Below are positions 35,291 to 45,241 of a stretch of DNA of 64,000 nucleotides, piece by piece. Made by a program: the position numbers and the translations under genes. Positions within the stretch are counted from its first letter, which is position 1, and each line of letters opens with the position of its first letter. The DNA is from Pseudomonas sp. UBA2684 (GTDB lineage: Bacteria > Pseudomonadota > Gammaproteobacteria > Pseudomonadales > Pseudomonadaceae): assembly GCA_002354655.1 (NCBI GenBank), contig DELY01000053.1, positions 1 through 64,000 of the forward strand, read 5' to 3'. The notes beneath the pieces are model-generated. The model saw only the letters and a list, made by a program, of their open reading frames with translations. It was not told the DNA's origin and ran no database searches.

Positions 35291-38200
35291 ATGGGTGATC
35301 GGCACGACTATGTCGCCCTGGAGTGGGTCAAAGGCGAAATCGCGGAAACCCTGAAGCAGGCGCGCCAAGCCCTGGAGGCGTTCGTCGAGAACCCGCAGGA
35401 TCCGACGCGCATGCGCTTCTGCCTGACCTACGTGCACCAGGTTCACGGCACTCTGCAGATGGTGGAGTTCTACGGCGCAGCGTTGCTCGCCGAAGAGATG
35501 GAGCACCTGGCCCAGGCGCTGATGGAAGGCCGCGTGACCAACCAGGGCGAAGCCCTGGAAGTGTTGATGCAGGCGATTCTGCAGCTGCCGGTGTACCTCG
35601 ACCGCATCCAGACTGCGCGGCGCGACCTGCCGATGGTGGTACTGCCGCTGCTCAACGATCTACGTGCGGCCCGTGGCGAGAAGCTGCTGTCGGAAACCAG
35701 CCTGTTCTCCCCCGATATGTCCGGGCGCATGCCGGCGTTGTCCGTCGAGTCCCTGGCCGAGCTGCGCACGGCGGAACTGCCGGTGCTGCTGCGCAAGCTG
35801 CGGCAGATGCTGCAAATGGCCTTGGTCGGGGTGATCCGCAACCAGGACCTGGCGACCAACCTGGGTTACATGGCGCGGGTGTTTGCGCGCCTGGAAAACC
35901 TTTGTAAAGACGCGCCGCTTGGGCCGTTGTGGCAGATCGCCTCGGGCCTCGTCGAGGGGTTGGCCAATGGCAGCGTGGTCAACGGCACGTCGATGCGCAC
36001 CCTGTTGCGTCAGGTCGACAAAGAGCTCAAGCGACTGTCGGAACAAGGTGCGGATGGGATTAACCAGGCCGCGCCCGATGAACTGACCAAGAATCTGCTG
36101 TTCTATGTGGCCAAGGCGCCCGCGCAGTCGCCACGTATCCGCACCCTGAAAGAGCAATACCGCCTCGACGACGCCCTGCCGGACAACGAGGTGGTCGACG
36201 AAGAGCGGGCCCGCCTGGCCGGGCCGGACCGCGATGCCATGCGTTCGGTGGTCGGTGCCCTCTGCGAAGAGTTGGTGCGGGTCAAGGACAGCCTCGATCT
36301 GTTCGTACGCAGCGATCGTCAGCAGGTCAGCGATCTGGAGACCTTGCTGGCGCCGCTCAAGCAAATCGCCGACACCCTGGCGGTTCTGGGTTTTGCCCAG
36401 CCGCGCAAAGTCATCGTCGACCAGATCGACGTGGTGCATGGCCTGTCCCTGGGCAAGCAAGAGCCAAGCGATGCGGTGTTGATGGATGTCGCGGGGGCGC
36501 TGTTGTATGTCGAGGCGACCCTGGCCGGAATGGTCGGCCCTGCGGAAGACGGGGGCCGCGAAGAGAGCCACCTGCCGACCACCGATGTCGCGCAGATTCA
36601 CCAGCTGGTGATCAAGGAAGCGCGCAACGGCCTGGAGCAGGCCAAAGACGCGATCATCGAATTTATCGCCTCGCAGTGGAACCACGAACACCTGGCCCGT
36701 GTGCCCGAGCTGTTGACCCAGGTGCGTGGCGGTCTGGCGATGATTCCGCTGGCGCGTGCCGCGGAACTGTTGAATGCCTGCAACCGCTATATCCAGGAAC
36801 AGCTGCTGGCGCGCAAGGCCGTGCCGAATTGGCAGAGCCTCGACACCCTGGCCGATGCGATCACCAGCGTCGAGTACTACCTGGAACGCTTAGCCGAAGA
36901 TCACGCCACCCAGGGTGACCTGATTCTCGACGTGGCTGAGGAAAGCCTGGAGAGCCTGGGCTATCCGCTGAAAGAAAAACCTTCGATTCTTGACCGCGTC
37001 GAGCCGTTGCCGGAGCCTCCGGCACCGCTTGCCGATCCCCTGCATGACATCGAAGTGTTGGCCGACGAACCGCTCGACAGTGAGTGGTCGAGCGACGCGC
37101 TGGACGATTCCACGCCAGCGCTCAGCCTTGAGCCGGCAGACGAACTGAGTAGCGCATTTGCCGAGTTGGACGGTACGGCCGCCGAGCCGGTGGTGTCGTC
37201 ACTCGTCACTGACCCGTCGCTGGAAACCGATCTGCAAGCGCTTGACTTCAGCGTCGAGTTGCCGGATGACGCCCCCCTGCCAATGCTGGAGTTCAGCGAA
37301 GAGCCGGGCCTGCCGTTCAGTGGCGAAGAGCTGCAACTGGACGAGCTGAGTCTGGACGAACTGAACAGCCCGGCCAATTGGGATGAAGCCGAACTGGCAT
37401 CGTTGGAGCTGCCGGACATCGAGTTGCCGAGTGCGCCGGAAATTTTTGCCGAGCCGCTGGCACCGGTGGAAAAACCGCTGTCGATGGCCGATGTGATGGC
37501 CGCGCCGGTGCAAGCGATCAACCCTCCGGCGCATGACGTGCCGCCGAGTTTACTGCCGCCACCGGCCGACGAAGAGCCGATTGATGACGAGTTGCTGGAA
37601 GTCTTCATCGAGGAAGCCGGCGAAGTGCTGGAAACCATTGCCGAGTACTTGCCGCAATGGTCCGTAAACCCTGATAACAAAGAGGCCCTGAGCGAAGTGC
37701 GCCGCGCCTTCCACACCCTCAAGGGCAGTGGTCGGATGGTCCGTGCACTGGTGATCGGCGAGCTGGCCTGGTCGATCGAAAACCTCTTCAACCGCTTGCT
37801 CGATCGCAGCATCCAGCCGAGTGCCGAGGTGCAGCAGGTGGTTGACGACGTCGTCGCGCTGATGCCGGCGTTGGTTGACGAGTTTGCTGCCAAGGCCCAG
37901 CGCCAGCGCGACGATGTCGACCTGCTGGCCGCGGCCGCCCACGCCCTGGCGAAAGGCCAACACCTCCCAAAATCTGACGCCCCGGCTGCATCGGTAGCCG
38001 AGCCTGCGGGCGAACTTGAGGCTGCCGCAGCTGTGGATGACGACGCCGAAGTGCTCGATGGCGAGCTCCTCGACAGCGAGCCTCTCGATGGCGAGCCCCT
38101 CGATCCGCAGCTGTTGGAGATTTTCCGCAACGAGGCGGAAACCCATCTCGATACCCTGGTGGGTTTCCTTACCGATTGCGCCCAGGAACTGCCGCAACCG

Positions 38201-41200
38201 GTTACCGACGACTTGCAACGTGCCCTGCATACGCTCAAGGGCAGCGCCTACATGGCCGGTATTCTGCCGGTGGCGGAGATTGCCGCACCGCTGGAAAAAC
38301 TGGTCAAAGAATTTAAAACCAACCTGATCCCCATGGATCTGGCTGAAGCCGAACTGTTGAGCAGCGCCGAGAAACTCTTCCGGCTTGGCTTGGGCCAATT
38401 GGAAAACCGGCCGCTGGCGCCGTTGCCTGGCGCGGTAGAGTTCCTCGAACGTGCGCACAAGCTGCACCAGGAACGTCTGGAAACCGCGGAAAACAACCGT
38501 AAAGGTGAGCAGGGCGAAACCCGCGATCCGCAACTGATTGGTATTTTCCTCGCCGAAGGCATGGACATTCTGCTGGACGCCGAAGATTTGCTGCGCCGTT
38601 GGCGCGAGCATCCGTCGGAGCGCCAGGAGCTCAGTGCCCTGCTGGACGAGTTGACGACCCTTGGGCGCGGCGCGGAAATGGCCGAACTGCCGCAGATCGA
38701 CGAGCTCTGCGAAGCCTTGCTTGACCTCTACGGCGCCGTCGAAGAGGGCAGCCTGGCCGTCAGCGAGCGCTTCTTCAGCGAAGCCGAACAGGCCCATGAA
38801 GCGCTGATCAGCATGATGGATCAGGTCGCCGCCGGGTTGCAGGTCAGCGCTGAGCCGGCGCGTGTCGAAGCGCTGCGCGCCCTGCTCGGTGAGGCGCTGG
38901 ATCCTCGTGCCCTGGCGCTATTGTCCAGCGACGGCCAGGCCGGACTGGAGATTGTCGAGCTGGATGAGGCCACGGCGGCACTCGAACGGCATCAATGGTT
39001 GCGCGAGACGGCGGCTGAAGCGTCAAGCGATCTCGACGTGCAAGTCGCCGAAGAGGCGCCGAGCCAGGCATTCGAAGGCTTCTCGTCCGAGGCCGAGTCG
39101 ACCGGCCCCGCCACCGTCTACGAGGCGCTGGATGAGGAGATGGTGACGATCTTCCTCGAAGAGGCGGTGGATATTCTGGAAAGTGCTGGCCAGTCGCTTG
39201 AGCGCTGGTTGGCCGAGCCTGACAACAAGGCCGCCCTGTCGTCGCTGCAGCGTGACCTGCATACCCTCAAGGGTGGCGCGCGCATGGCCGAGATTCGCCC
39301 GATTGGCGACCTGGCCCATGAGCTGGAATCCTTGTACGAGGGCTTGGTGGATCGGCGCTACAGCCATTCCCCGCAACTCGCCGGCCTGCTGCAACAAAGC
39401 CACGACTGCCTGGCGCTGCTGCTTGAACAGCTGCAAAGCCGCGCCGAGCTGCATCAGCCGTTGGCGCTGATCGAGGCGATTCGAAATTTCCGCCAAGGTG
39501 GGGCGCAGAGCTTGTCTGCCGCCGTGGCGCAGCCCGAGACTGATTTCGAAGCCGAAGCCGAAGCCGAAGCCGAAGCCGAAGCCGAAGCCGAAGCCGAAGC
39601 CGAAGCCGAACTTGCGCTTGAAGAGCCGCAAGACCTTGCGGCGCTGCCCTTGGCGCAGGTCGACGATGAAGCGATCGTTGACGAACCCGCACAGGCATAT
39701 GAGGTCGAGCCGCTGACCGCCCTGGCGGCGCACGTCGCGGCCGATGCCGTCGATCCTGCGGCGCCGACGGCCGAGGATAGTCCGCCATCGGCAGTGCCTG
39801 TGGTCGAGGAGGAGCGCGACGAAGAGTTGGTAGAAATCTTCCTCGAAGAAGGTTTCGACATCATCGACAGTTCCGGCGCCGCGTTGCAGCGTTGGATGGA
39901 CGACGTCGACAACAGCCTTGAACTGGAAGCCCTGCAACGCGACCTGCATACCCTCAAGGGCGGTGCGCGGATGGCGGAGATCCGCGAGATCGGCGATCTC
40001 GCGCATGAACTGGAATTCCTCTACGAAGGGCTGTGCGGGGGGCGTTTGCGGGCCAGTCAGGCCTTGTTCGGTCTGCTTCAGGCCTGCCACGATCGCCTGG
40101 CCGAGATGCTCGACGCGGTGCGCGGCAAGCGTCCGGTACCGAGTGGCGACGCGCTGATCGAGACGATCAAACGCTTCCGCGCCAACCCCGATGAACAACT
40201 GAGCATGCCGTCCGCGGTGCAGCTCAAGGCGGCGCTCGCCAGCCAGAATGAGGATGACGCCGAGTCGGACATCCTCGATATTTTCCTGGAAGAGGCCGAC
40301 GACCTGCTGGAGTCCATGGAGGCCGCTATCGGCCGTCTGGAGGACGGCCGCGAGGATGGCGGTGCACTCGATGATTTGCTGCGCATCCTGCACACCCTCA
40401 AAGGCGGTGCTCGCCTGGCTGGGCAGAAACGCCTGGGTGATTTGAGCCACGATTTGGAATCGCACCTGACGGACGCCCAGCAGCAAGGCGCGCCGTGGCC
40501 GGAAAGCTTGTTCCTCGACGTGCAGTCCGGTTTCGAAGGGCTGCAGAAGGAGCTCGACCAACTGCGCCAGCGCCTGCACGACAGCCTGGCTGCGGAAAGC
40601 GCGGAGCCGGTGCAGGGCGAGGCCGTTGTGGCGCCGACGCAATTACCGAGCCTGGCCGCGCCGATTATTGCCGCCAGTGATCGGCCGACTCACGAACTAG
40701 TAGCCAAGGTGCTGCCGTTCGTCCGTCGTGCCGAAGAGGCGGCCCAGGAAGCCGCGTCCCGCCGAGCTCCGCAAGAGCTGGTCAAGGTGCCGGCGGAGTT
40801 GCTTGAGGGTCTGGTTAATCTGGCGGGTGAAACCTCGATTTTCCGCGGTCGGGTCGAGCAGCAGGTCAGCGACTTCGGTTTCACCCTGAGCGAGATGGAA
40901 GCCACCATCGACCGCGTGCGCGATCAGTTGCGGCGCCTGGATATCGAAACCCAGGCGCAGATTCTCAGCCGCTACCAGGCCGAGGCCGAACGCGCCGGCT
41001 ATGAAGATTTCGACCCGTTGGAAATGGACCGTCACTCGCAGTTGCAGCAACTGTCGCGCGCGCTGTTCGAGTCGGCCTCCGACTTGCTCGACCTGAAGGA
41101 AACCCTGGCCACGCGTAACCGCGATGCGGAAACCTTGTTACTGCAACAGGCGCGGGTCAACACCGAATTGCAAGAAGGCCTGATGCGCACCCGCATGGTG

Positions 41201-42628
41201 CCGTTCGACCGTCTGGTGCCGCGCTTGCGTCGTATCGTGCGCCAGGTGGCGGGCGAACTGGGCAAGCAAGTCGAATTCGTCGTCGGCAACGCCGAGGGCG
41301 AGATGGACCGTACCGTGCTGGAGCGTATCGTCGCGCCGCTGGAGCATATGCTGCGTAACGCGGTCGATCATGGCATCGAGCCGGCGGCAGTGCGTCGCGC
41401 TGCCGGCAAGACCGAGCAGGGCACCATCCGCCTGAGCCTGGGTCGCGAGGGCGGCGATATCGTCCTCAGCCTGGCCGACGACGGTGGCGGCATTAAGCTC
41501 GAGGCGGTCAAACGCAAGGCCATCGAACGCGGCCTGATGGATGCCGACTCGGACCTGACCGATCACGAAGTGCTGCAGTTCATCCTCGAAGCGGGGTTCT
41601 CCACCGCCGAACAGGTGACGCAGATTTCCGGGCGGGGCGTCGGCATGGACGTGGTGCACTCCGAGGTCAAGCAACTCGGCGGCTCGATGAGTATCGACTC
41701 GACGCCCGGCGTCGGCACCACCTTCCTGATTCGTCTGCCGTTCACCGTGTCGGTCAACCGTGCGCTGATGGTGCTGTCCGGCGAAGACCTGTACGCCATT
41801 CCGCTGAACACCATCGAAGGCATCGTGCGGGTTTCGCCGTACGAGCTGGAAGCTTACTACGCACCCGATGCGCCGCGTTTCGAGTACGCCGGGCAAGCCT
41901 ATGAGTTGCGCTACCTGGGCGACCTGTTGAACAACGGTCAGCAGCCCAAACTGGTCGGTCAGAGCCTGCCGTTACCGGTGATCCTGGTGCGCTCCAGCGA
42001 GCACGCGGTGGCGGTGCAGGTCGACTCGCTGGCCGGCTCGCGGGAAATCGTGGTGAAGAGCCTCGGCCCGCAGTTCGCCGGGGTGCACGGTATCTCCGGT
42101 GCGACCATCCTCGGTGACGGCCGCGTGGTGGTGATTCTCGACCTGCTGGCGACCATTCGCGTGTTGCACGCGCACTTGCTCAACCAGTTGCAGCCGCGTC
42201 TGGCCGGGCATACGGCGACGGCGGCGGAAATCGAAGCGGATCGGCCGACCCTGGTCATGGTGGTCGACGACTCGGTCACCGTGCGCAAGGTCACCAGCCG
42301 TCTGCTCGAACGTAACGGGATGAACGTGCTGACGGCCAAGGATGGGGTGGATGCCATCTCGCAGTTACAGGAGCACAAGCCCGACATCATGTTGTTGGAT
42401 ATCGAGATGCCGCGCATGGACGGTTTCGAAGTCGCCACTCTGGTGCGCCACGACGAGCACCTGAAAGACCTGCCGATCATCATGATCACCTCGCGTACCG
42501 GTGAGAAGCACCGTGAGCGGGCCATGGCCATCGGGGTCAACGAGTACCTCGGCAAGCCGTATCAGGAGTCGTTGTTGCTCGAAACTATTTCGCAACTGGT
42601 GGATCGCCACCCGGCCAAACGGACATGA
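35291..42628 (+). CDS. chpA: Chemotaxis hybrid histidine kinase ChpA
   Basis: A 2445-residue CheA-type kinase that phosphorylates PilG and PilH. Phosphotransfer sites with His are seen at H49, H808, H980, H1324, H1553 and H1701 (five are HTLKG motifs). Thr replaces His in two such modules, at T476 (TQVRGG) and T1122 (TTLGRGAEM). After these come a dimerisation and ATPase region (NAVDHGIEP; DDGGGIKLEAVKRKAIERGL), a CheW domain from about 2140, and a C-terminal receiver (VVDDSVTVRK, LLDIEMPRMDGF, EYLGKPYQ). An (Ala-Glu) tract lies at about 1421-1440. The ATG at 35291 has GGAG six bases upstream; 35276 is the alternative. Confidence 0.96.
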   Translation: MGDRHDYVALEWVKGEIAETLKQARQALEAFVENPQDPTRMRFCLTYVHQVHGTLQMVEFYGAALLAEEMEHLAQALMEGRVTNQGEALEVLMQAILQLPVYLDRIQTARRDLPMVVLPLLNDLRAARGEKLLSETSLFSPDMSGRMPALSVESLAELRTAELPVLLRKLRQMLQMALVGVIRNQDLATNLGYMARVFARLENLCKDAPLGPLWQIASGLVEGLANGSVVNGTSMRTLLRQVDKELKRLSEQGADGINQAAPDELTKNLLFYVAKAPAQSPRIRTLKEQYRLDDALPDNEVVDEERARLAGPDRDAMRSVVGALCEELVRVKDSLDLFVRSDRQQVSDLETLLAPLKQIADTLAVLGFAQPRKVIVDQIDVVHGLSLGKQEPSDAVLMDVAGALLYVEATLAGMVGPAEDGGREESHLPTTDVAQIHQLVIKEARNGLEQAKDAIIEFIASQWNHEHLARVPELLTQVRGGLAMIPLARAAELLNACNRYIQEQLLARKAVPNWQSLDTLADAITSVEYYLERLAEDHATQGDLILDVAEESLESLGYPLKEKPSILDRVEPLPEPPAPLADPLHDIEVLADEPLDSEWSSDALDDSTPALSLEPADELSSAFAELDGTAAEPVVSSLVTDPSLETDLQALDFSVELPDDAPLPMLEFSEEPGLPFSGEELQLDELSLDELNSPANWDEAELASLELPDIELPSAPEIFAEPLAPVEKPLSMADVMAAPVQAINPPAHDVPPSLLPPPADEEPIDDELLEVFIEEAGEVLETIAEYLPQWSVNPDNKEALSEVRRAFHTLKGSGRMVRALVIGELAWSIENLFNRLLDRSIQPSAEVQQVVDDVVALMPALVDEFAAKAQRQRDDVDLLAAAAHALAKGQHLPKSDAPAASVAEPAGELEAAAAVDDDAEVLDGELLDSEPLDGEPLDPQLLEIFRNEAETHLDTLVGFLTDCAQELPQPVTDDLQRALHTLKGSAYMAGILPVAEIAAPLEKLVKEFKTNLIPMDLAEAELLSSAEKLFRLGLGQLENRPLAPLPGAVEFLERAHKLHQERLETAENNRKGEQGETRDPQLIGIFLAEGMDILLDAEDLLRRWREHPSERQELSALLDELTTLGRGAEMAELPQIDELCEALLDLYGAVEEGSLAVSERFFSEAEQAHEALISMMDQVAAGLQVSAEPARVEALRALLGEALDPRALALLSSDGQAGLEIVELDEATAALERHQWLRETAAEASSDLDVQVAEEAPSQAFEGFSSEAESTGPATVYEALDEEMVTIFLEEAVDILESAGQSLERWLAEPDNKAALSSLQRDLHTLKGGARMAEIRPIGDLAHELESLYEGLVDRRYSHSPQLAGLLQQSHDCLALLLEQLQSRAELHQPLALIEAIRNFRQGGAQSLSAAVAQPETDFEAEAEAEAEAEAEAEAEAEAELALEEPQDLAALPLAQVDDEAIVDEPAQAYEVEPLTALAAHVAADAVDPAAPTAEDSPPSAVPVVEEERDEELVEIFLEEGFDIIDSSGAALQRWMDDVDNSLELEALQRDLHTLKGGARMAEIREIGDLAHELEFLYEGLCGGRLRASQALFGLLQACHDRLAEMLDAVRGKRPVPSGDALIETIKRFRANPDEQLSMPSAVQLKAALASQNEDDAESDILDIFLEEADDLLESMEAAIGRLEDGREDGGALDDLLRILHTLKGGARLAGQKRLGDLSHDLESHLTDAQQQGAPWPESLFLDVQSGFEGLQKELDQLRQRLHDSLAAESAEPVQGEAVVAPTQLPSLAAPIIAASDRPTHELVAKVLPFVRRAEEAAQEAASRRAPQELVKVPAELLEGLVNLAGETSIFRGRVEQQVSDFGFTLSEMEATIDRVRDQLRRLDIETQAQILSRYQAEAERAGYEDFDPLEMDRHSQLQQLSRALFESASDLLDLKETLATRNRDAETLLLQQARVNTELQEGLMRTRMVPFDRLVPRLRRIVRQVAGELGKQVEFVVGNAEGEMDRTVLERIVAPLEHMLRNAVDHGIEPAAVRRAAGKTEQGTIRLSLGREGGDIVLSLADDGGGIKLEAVKRKAIERGLMDADSDLTDHEVLQFILEAGFSTAEQVTQISGRGVGMDVVHSEVKQLGGSMSIDSTPGVGTTFLIRLPFTVSVNRALMVLSGEDLYAIPLNTIEGIVRVSPYELEAYYAPDAPRFEYAGQAYELRYLGDLLNNGQQPKLVGQSLPLPVILVRSSEHAVAVQVDSLAGSREIVVKSLGPQFAGVHGISGATILGDGRVVVILDLLATIRVLHAHLLNQLQPRLAGHTATAAEIEADRPTLVMVVDDSVTVRKVTSRLLERNGMNVLTAKDGVDAISQLQEHKPDIMLLDIEMPRMDGFEVATLVRHDEHLKDLPIIMITSRTGEKHRERAMAIGVNEYLGKPYQESLLLETISQLVDRHPAKRT
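39551..39610 (+). repeat. (GCCGAA)10 hexanucleotide tract inside chpA
   Basis: Ten perfect tandem copies of GCCGAA encode ten Ala-Glu dipeptides in the linker between two HPt modules of ChpA (H1324 and H1553). Loss or gain of any number of units keeps the frame. The codons are all identical (GCC GAA), unlike the mixed codon use of nearby acidic linkers, which points to slippage rather than protein-level selection alone. Confidence 0.95.
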
Positions 42629-43644
42629 CTGAAAAAAGCGCGGCACGTATCGCAGTGATTGCCGACACCTCGTTGCAGCGCCATGTGCTGCAACAGGCGT
42701 TGACCGGCAGCGGCTATCAAGTGGTGCTCAACAGCGACCCGGCGCGTCTGGATGAAGCAATGCTGTGCGCCTGCGAAACCGATTTGTGGTTGGTCGACCT
42801 GGCGCAGTCGGACGACTCGCCGCTGGTCGATAACCTTATGGAGCGCGCCTTGGCCCCGGTGCTGTTCGGTGAGGGGCATGCCCCCGAGCGGCACTCCGAG
42901 AATTACCCACGCTGGGAGCGGCGGCTGTTCGGCAAGTTGAAAAAACTGGTCGGCGACCCGTCGCAAGCGGTAGGCCCGAGCTTGCAGGCGTTGCTTGCCG
43001 AGGCGCAGCGCCCATCGCGCCTGGACTTGCCGCAAGTGCTGGCGGATACGCCATTGGTGGCGGGTGAGCCTGCCCGCCAAGTCTGGCTGTTGGCGGCTTC
43101 GCTCGGCGGCCCGGCGGCGGTAAAAGCCTTTCTCGATGCTCTGCCGGGCGGTTTGCCGGTGGGTTTTATCTATGCCCAGCATATCGACGCCAGCTTCGAG
43201 TCGGCGTTGCCGCAAGCAGTCGGTCGGCACAGCCAGTGGCACGTCAACCCGGCCCGGCATGGCGATCCGGTGCGCTGCGGCGAAGTGGTGGTGGCACCGA
43301 TCAGCCGCGAATTGGGCTTTAGCGACGAAGGCACGATGCAGGTCAGCGAGCGTGCCTGGCCTGAGCCCTACAGCCCGTCGATCGATCAGATGATGCTCAA
43401 CCTGGCGCAGCACTACGCCGGGCTCTGCGGGGTCATCGCGTTCAGCGGCATGGGCAGCGATGGCAGCGCCGCGGCCGCTTATGTGCGGCGCCAGGGCGGC
43501 ACAATCTGGACCCAGCGCGGCGATACATGCGCCAGTCCGAGCATGCCGGACAGCCTGCGTGAGGGTGGTTACAGCAGTTACAGCGCCGACCCGCGCGAGC
43601 TGGCCGAGGCATTGGTCAATCACTTGGCCGAGCAATGCAGTTGA
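42625..43644 (+). CDS. chpB: CheB-type methylesterase ChpB
   Basis: A 339-residue receptor methylesterase or glutamine deamidase that opposes PilK. The N-terminal receiver-like domain has a candidate phospho-acceptor at D58 (LWLVDLAQ). The C-terminal catalytic triad is S159 (LLAASLGGP), H186 (YAQHID) and D279 (FSGMGSDGS). The ATG overlaps the chpA stop by four bases (ATGA), indicating translational coupling. Confidence 0.95.
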   Translation: MTEKSAARIAVIADTSLQRHVLQQALTGSGYQVVLNSDPARLDEAMLCACETDLWLVDLAQSDDSPLVDNLMERALAPVLFGEGHAPERHSENYPRWERRLFGKLKKLVGDPSQAVGPSLQALLAEAQRPSRLDLPQVLADTPLVAGEPARQVWLLAASLGGPAAVKAFLDALPGGLPVGFIYAQHIDASFESALPQAVGRHSQWHVNPARHGDPVRCGEVVVAPISRELGFSDEGTMQVSERAWPEPYSPSIDQMMLNLAQHYAGLCGVIAFSGMGSDGSAAAAYVRRQGGTIWTQRGDTCASPSMPDSLREGGYSSYSADPRELAEALVNHLAEQCS

Positions 43645-43753
43645 TGGTGATGTCCGTTCCCTCATCTGGCGCTGCGTGGGCGCCGGGCATGAGGCCGGTG
43701 TCGCCAGGCGCTTTTCAGGTTAATTCGGGTCGAGCCCCGCATAGGATGTTTTC

Positions 43754-44224
43754 ATGAGCCAAGCCGTAGCCACCCCGAATACTGTCAGCAGCCTGACCGG
43801 CCTGTTGGTGCCGCTGGCCGACCGTACCCTGTTGCTGCCCAACGTGGCGGTTGCCGAGTTGATTCCCTACCGCGCCCCGCAAGTCAGCACCGGCATGCCT
43901 GCCTGGTTTCTCGGCCAGATCGCCTGGCGTGACCTGCGCTTGCCATTGCTGTCGTTCGAAGCGGCTTCCGACGGCCAGGCGCAGATCGGTGCCGGTGCAC
44001 GGGTGGCGGTGATCAATGCCCTCGGTGGTCGGCCCAAGGTCAAGTTCATCGCTCTGCTGGTGCAAGGCATTCCCCGCTCGTTGAAAGTCGGTGCCGACCT
44101 GCTGCGCGCCGATGCGCCCTTGGCCCCGCTGGAGCTGGATGCGGTGAGCATCGGCGACGATGTGCTGAAGATCCCCGATCTGATCGGTTTAGAGCAGAAG
44201 CTCGCGGATGCCGGATTGATCTGA
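43754..44224 (+). CDS. chpC: CheW-like protein ChpC
   Basis: A 156-residue CheW-domain protein, a second adaptor of the Pil-Chp array, proposed to link extra receptors to ChpA. Typical stretches are LTGLLVPLADRTLLLPNVAV and GQIAWRDLRLPLLSFEAA. AGGA precedes the ATG. In P. aeruginosa the regulator chpD and the LysE-like chpE follow; here the cluster ends with chpC and rsmE converges on it. Confidence 0.92.
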   Translation: MSQAVATPNTVSSLTGLLVPLADRTLLLPNVAVAELIPYRAPQVSTGMPAWFLGQIAWRDLRLPLLSFEAASDGQAQIGAGARVAVINALGGRPKVKFIALLVQGIPRSLKVGADLLRADAPLAPLELDAVSIGDDVLKIPDLIGLEQKLADAGLI

Positions 44225-44226
44225 GG

Positions 44227-44373
44227 GTAGGGCGGGTTAGGCGCGCCGGCCTCTACGCGATTACCTGGGCCCACCATCGGCCGCGAGCCGAACTCCGCTG
44301 CGCTGGGTTACGCGGCGCCCGATCATCTGTGTCGAGTGCACGCTCGCTATGCAGCGCCGCTAACCCAGCCTAC
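44227..44373. repeat. GTAGGG-type inverted repeat, locus A
   Basis: GTAGGGCGGGTTAG (44227-44240) is mirrored by CTAACCCAGCCTAC (44360-44373), 12 of 14 matching when inverted. The region between is GC-rich with smaller palindromes. It fills the convergent space between chpC and rsmE and runs into the end of rsmE (stop at 44370). It shares the GTAGGG end with loci at 45146 and 53694. Confidence 0.5.
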
Positions 44374-45089
44374 AGATCCCCCCACAATTGCTGTGCCACG
44401 CTAAGCGCGACAACCGGCGCGGTTTCCGTGCGCAGCACCCGGGGACCGAGGCGTGCGGCATGAAATCCCTGATGTGTTGCCTGTTCGACTTCGGCATCGG
44501 TCAAACCGCCCTCGGGACCGATCAGAAAGGCCAGGGACTGCGGTTGTGCGTGGCTGGTCAGGGGCTTGGCGACCGGATGCAGCACCAGCTTCAACTCGGC
44601 CTGCACCTGATGCAGCCAGTCGTTCAGGCTGATCGGTGGCTGAATAGTGGGCAGCACCGAACGTCCACACTGCTCGCAGGCGCTGATCGCCACTTGGCGC
44701 CAGTGGGCCATGCGTTTATCGGCGCGCTCGTCTTTCAGGCGCACTTCGCAGCGCTCGCTGACAATCGGGCTGATCGTATTGGCGCCTAACTCGGTAGCTT
44801 TCTGGATCGCCCAGTCCATCCGTTCGCCGCGCGACAGGCCCTGGCCTAGATGGGTATGCAGGGGTGATTCGGCCTGGCCGGCAAACGCTTCGCGCAACTC
44901 GACCCGCACATTCTTCTTGCCCACCTCGATCAGCTCGCCGAGAAACTCCTGGCCACTGCCGTCGAACAATTGCACGGCATCACCGACGGCATGCCGCAAT
45001 ACGCGGCCGATATAGTGCGCCTGGGCTTCCGGCAGCTCGTGCTGGCCAAGGGAAAGCGGGGCGTTGATAAAAAAGCGGGATAGGCGCAT
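44370..45089 (-). CDS. rsmE: 16S rRNA (uracil1498-N3)-methyltransferase RsmE
   Basis: A 239-residue SPOUT-class (knotted) methyltransferase that modifies U1498 of 16S rRNA. An N-terminal PUA-like domain begins MRLSRFFINAPLS. The SAM knot motifs are LAFLIGPEGGLTDAEVE and ARLGPRVLRTETAP. The ATG at 45089 gives the family length, although the frame stays open to 45665 through the bioA shadow. Confidence 0.95.
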   Translation of the reverse strand: MRLSRFFINAPLSLGQHELPEAQAHYIGRVLRHAVGDAVQLFDGSGQEFLGELIEVGKKNVRVELREAFAGQAESPLHTHLGQGLSRGERMDWAIQKATELGANTISPIVSERCEVRLKDERADKRMAHWRQVAISACEQCGRSVLPTIQPPISLNDWLHQVQAELKLVLHPVAKPLTSHAQPQSLAFLIGPEGGLTDAEVEQATHQGFHAARLGPRVLRTETAPVVALSVAQQLWGDL

Positions 45090-45145
45090 GGGCATCACTA
45101 CAGGCGGCAAAGTCGAAGCGGGAAAGCTTAATGCTTTTGACGTGG

Positions 45146-45239
45146 GTAGGGTGGATAACGCTGTGCTTATCCACCACGACGGCTGCGGGGGAGTCTGAAT
45201 GACTATCGGTGGAAAACGCTTCGCGGTTTTCCACCCTAC
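45146..45239. repeat. GTAGGGTGG paired-hairpin repeat, locus B
   Basis: The terminal inverted repeat GTAGGGTGG (45146-45154) and CCACCCTAC (45231-45239) encloses two internal hairpins: GGTGGATAACGC... with TTATCCACC (about 45150-45173), and GGTGGAAAACGC with GCGGTTTTCCACC (45209-45235). It lies between rsmE and bioA and ends at the bioA stop. The same two-hairpin layout recurs at 53694-53769. Confidence 0.7.
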
Positions 45240-45241
45240 GT

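Noticed and set aside
39023-40642. Long open frame of 539 codons on the strand opposite chpA
   Set aside because: It is an antisense shadow caused by GC-rich third positions. The plus strand encodes continuous HPt modules with clear family motifs.
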